Below are positions 22,201-24,375 of a stretch of 24,375 nt of DNA, piece after piece. This DNA is from Phoronis ovalis (Eukaryota; Phoronida; Phoronidae). The stretch covers positions 1-24,375 of the forward strand of contig JAOXYB010067167.1 in the NCBI GenBank assembly GCA_028565635.1, read 5' to 3'. Position numbers and translations under genes: made by a program. The notes beneath the pieces are model-generated. The model searched no databases. It was not told the origin of the DNA and saw only the letters and a list, made by a program, of their open reading frames with translations. Each line of letters begins with the position of its first letter. Within the stretch, counting starts at the first letter, position 1.

Positions 22201-24266
22201 AAAGATCATAAATATTCATAGTCCAGAAAGTCACATAAAACTGGGCACTGAAACAACCAAACATAACATTATAGAACTCATCACATAATTCACTGATAAA
22301 TGTGATAATTCAAAGTCTCGTTATAGAACTCATCACATAATTCACTGATAAATGTGATAATTCTAAGTCTACATTCGTATTGTTTACATACACCAGCCAA
22401 CTTTGTCTTCTCGACAAAAACAAAATATCAAATTGAAACTTGCTCAATGGTACATCATATCTGGAATGTTTTTAAATAGTACAGTTGAGTGTCACTAAAA
22501 TGCTTGTAATTGAAACATGTTGATATAAATCTTGCAATTTATACGAAGTACACCATTAGACTCCCCATCCAACTCAATAGAAAAATGTTGCAACGTTCAT
22601 GCACATATCAAATAGAGCAACCTTACTTGGAACTAATATCCCTTCATAATGTATGCATACACTGTTTCATAAACTACTAGTTAATTTTTCGTGCATTCTC
22701 ATCGTTACTGATTTTGAGAAAATCACGTTAAGAAATCCGATTTTATAAAAATTGTAATGATCTCTGGAATTTTATTGCTTAGTCAGAAAGCACAACATGT
22801 TGACATTACAAAACACCCAAAATTAAAACACGACGTCGCCCAAAAAAAGGAAATTTTTTTTGCATTAATATGCCGGTACTATAATCATAGGTAGAGTTAA
22901 CAAAAGCCTCGTGCTATGGTGTACTTAGGCCAAGCAGTCCAAATTTCGTTAATTTTAGTAATATTATATGGATTACAAACTATTCACCATCAATTTTAGC
23001 TAAAAAAAAATACCTTAAGTCCTCCCAGGTTTTAGGAGGATGCAGTGGTCGGACTATATCTCTGATGGGGTTTATTACTGTCTCAACACTTTCAATGTAG
23101 CGTTGAGTCTTATGCTGACTTCCAGTCACTTTGTTACTCTTGTCGATTTTTTTCAACTCATCAAATTTTGTCTTGGAAAATAAAATATTATTGAAGTGAA
23201 ATGCAAAAAACATATTTATCAGAAATTATTAGGTACATGTACAACAACATATAATAATCAATCGATGCATATTTTTAAAACTTTTTTTAATAACCGTAAC
23301 ATTATAAATACTGGCATTACTTACATTAATAGCATGAATGTACATCTGTCTGGAAAGGAAAAATGCTACATCTGCAGGAGCATGGTATGTTGCTATTAAC
23401 TCATTTATAACAGGAAGTCTTTTAGTGTATTCTTCCATATTTAGTTGAGTCGACAAGAAACTACCATACTGAGCAAGAGTGTCTTGGCACTGAAATGAAT
23501 GACACAGTTAACAAACACATTTCACTATATTGATTGATAAATGATCACAGATTATCACAGCTTAATAATATGAGCACTTGCTTGTTGTACTGTCAAATAT
23601 ATTGCTTTATGTGAAGGTACAATCTAAAAAGACACAAGATTTACTTGATGGCATAATTCACGCAAACTGCCTACAACTGTGCTGGATAAGTAATTGAGCT
23701 TGTAAAATTATTTCCAATAATATAAACAGTGCAATTTTTAAAATAGTAGACTTTGAAATTATCAGGAGCAGCGCAGATGCCTACCTGGTCATATAGCTTT
23801 CCAACCAGCTTCAGATGCTTGTTTCCTCCTTCCTGGTATATAATACAATCTCTTTGCTGGGCCATCAGCAAAATTAGAGGTATGGCAAGATCGTTTTCAA
23901 CCAGGTTATCCTTCAGTCGGGATGAGGTCCGTTTCGTATTGCGAACTTGAGCAAATTGGCCACCCTAACCAACAAAAACTATTATATTAATGCCATGTGG
24001 AATTTCATACAATGTCCATACTAACAAGACCTTTTAAACACAGATCATAGCAAAGAAGGCAATTGATGAAGGTCTTGAGAGAAGTCAAGTTTTGTTATGC
24101 TTAAAGTAAGATTCAGTTATTCACTAATTTTATTTTAGAAATGCTTACCTCTTGTTTCAATAGTTCTCCTCCAGACATGGCATGCAGCTGATCATCTGTG
24201 ATTTCTTCTGAGATTTCGATTCCAGACATCTTTTGAACTACCTCGCGCAAAATAAGCAGATCGAAG
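9869..24266 (-). CDS. THOC2: THO complex subunit 2 (partial, C-terminal ~824 aa, 20 exons)
   Basis: Exons in transcript order: 24266-24149, 23964-23785, 23489-23325, 23171-23014, 22247-22121, 21411-21270, 20586-20429, 20146-20018, 19855-19661, 19088-18973, 16231-16153, 16026-15951, 15786-15624, 15449-15148, 14398-14358, 11833-11792, 11277-11218, 10632-10572, 10404-10319 and 9946-9869 (TAG at 9869-9871). All borders are GT-AG and all phases join. The sequence matches animal THOC2 from about residue 600 of the roughly 1,590-aa human protein. THOC2 is the scaffold of the THO complex, the core of TREX, which packages nascent mRNA for export and limits R-loops in the nucleus. The N-terminal exons and promoter lie beyond the right edge. 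Introns run from about 190 bp to 2.7 kb. Identity is certain; the exact ends of the short tail exons are slightly less so. Confidence 0.95.
11834..14357 (-). other. THOC2 intron, 2.5 kb
   Basis: I see no coding exon, repeat family or RNA gene here. Open frames at 12358-12546 and 13649-13834 are short and lack family resemblance. The only structure noted is a perfect 8-bp inverted repeat with a one-base centre at 13498-13514 (CGTGTTAT g ATAACACG). A tiny in-frame THOC2 exon could hide here, since the reading frame on both sides is complete without one. Confidence 0.6.
14399..15147 (-). other. THOC2 intron, 0.75 kb
   Basis: AT-rich intron between the 302-nt and 41-nt tail exons. The 302-nt exon stays open for 28 more codons past its donor before meeting a stop near 15062, so intron retention would add a short alternative end. 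Nothing else is visible. Confidence 0.55.
16968..17085 (+). repeat. Left subterminal C-rich repeat block of the transposon
   Basis: Four degenerate copies of a motif like ACCCACCACCC begin at about 16968, 17001, 17032 and 17071, spaced 31-39 bp apart with AT-rich sequence between. The block matches a second block near the right end in the same orientation. Confidence 0.6.
17533..17648 (+). repeat. Right subterminal C-rich repeat block of the transposon
   Basis: Copies of the same motif begin at about 17533, 17566, 17599 and 17635. The pair at 17566 and 17599 has the same 33-bp spacing and matching flanks (AATATG after the first copy, AATWT after the second) as the left pair at 16968 and 17001. 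The repeats are direct, not inverted, relative to the left block. Confidence 0.6.
18743..18812. repeat. Two adjacent perfect hairpins in a THOC2 intron
   Basis: The first has arms GTCAAAGT (18743-18750) and ACTTTGAC (18764-18771). The second has arms TTTACCCTGT (18777-18786) and ACAGGGTAAA (18803-18812). They are separated by 5 bp. Function unknown; they could be the remnant of a small inverted-repeat element. Confidence 0.5.
18973..24266 (-). CDS. THOC2: THOC2 conserved core exons (end of Thoc2 domain and Tho2 domain)
   Basis: Ten exons encode about 495 residues that align nearly gap-free with vertebrate THOC2. Landmarks in order: [18 protein letters not shown] (end of the central Thoc2 domain); [20 protein letters not shown] and [46 protein letters not shown]; a Lys-rich linker [103 protein letters not shown]; and [20 protein letters not shown] ending LYALAYL. 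This helical-repeat region corresponds to the Tho2 family domain, which forms part of the THO scaffold. Split codons at the exon joins restore conserved residues (Ser in DLSAQF, Lys in FLSKST), which confirms the splice sites. Nothing is missing or frameshifted. Confidence 0.95.
22269..22372. repeat. Tandem duplication, 2 x 52 bp
   Basis: Two copies (22269-22320 and 22321-22372) differ at only a few positions. Each contains a 7-bp inverted repeat, ATCACAT ... ATGTGAT, around a 13-base loop. The pair lies in a THOC2 intron, starting about 20 bp upstream (in transcript direction) of the acceptor for exon 22247-22121, so it overlaps the likely branch-point region. Confidence 0.85.
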
Positions 24267-24375
24267 CTGTAACAGATCACCAGCAAAATGGGTTTAAAAT
24301 AGATTATCAAACAGAAAAGGCTACCAGTGCAATTTTAAAATAATCAAAAATATTACGTAAGTAGAATATATTTTT

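Noticed and set aside
1-24375. A new multi-gene system (defence, biosynthetic or selfish cassette)
   Set aside because: The recognisable genes are conserved, unrelated eukaryotic genes (dynein-2 light chain, THO scaffold) with ordinary introns. Nothing links them into one system.

Overview
This is intron-rich, AT-rich nuclear DNA from an animal, most likely an invertebrate. The evidence is many short exons with GT-AG borders, AATAAA poly(A) signals, a decayed tRNA-derived repeat, and protein sequences close to bilaterian orthologues. I cannot name the phylum. Exons were built by hand: each junction was checked for a GT donor, an AG acceptor and phase agreement with its neighbours. About 80% of the window is intron, UTR or intergenic DNA.

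Layout. Positions 2-74 (minus) hold a decayed tRNA-like sequence. Positions 1033-2572 (plus) hold the last four coding exons of DYNLT2B (TCTEX1D2), a light chain of the cilium-specific dynein-2; its first exon is off the left edge. A small unrecognised three-exon gene of 98 aa (plus) lies at 3927-4873. It converges on a minus-strand gene at 5116-8153 that encodes a 312-aa coiled-coil protein I do not recognise. The first coding exon of that gene supplies only ATG plus one base. One of its introns holds a 612-bp element with long, diverged inverted arms. An orphan plus-strand exon candidate lies at 8435-8594, next to a possible two-way promoter with two CRE-like sites.

The right 60% (8.8-24.4 kb, minus) is the C-terminal half of THOC2, the scaffold of the THO/TREX mRNA-export complex. 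It has 20 exons coding for about 824 residues. Ten exons (18973-24266) encode the conserved helical core, and ten small exons (9869-16231) encode a very charged Lys/Glu/Arg/Ser tail. The promoter and N-terminal exons lie beyond the right edge. A 757-bp PIF/Harbinger-like non-autonomous transposon sits in its 2.7-kb intron.

The genes look like unrelated housekeeping and ciliary genes that happen to be neighbours. They are packed tail to tail: 3' ends converge near 4.9 kb and perhaps near 8.8 kb. I found no CRISPR array, gene cassette or other multi-gene system. The most novel material is the two unrecognised proteins and the two inverted-repeat elements.
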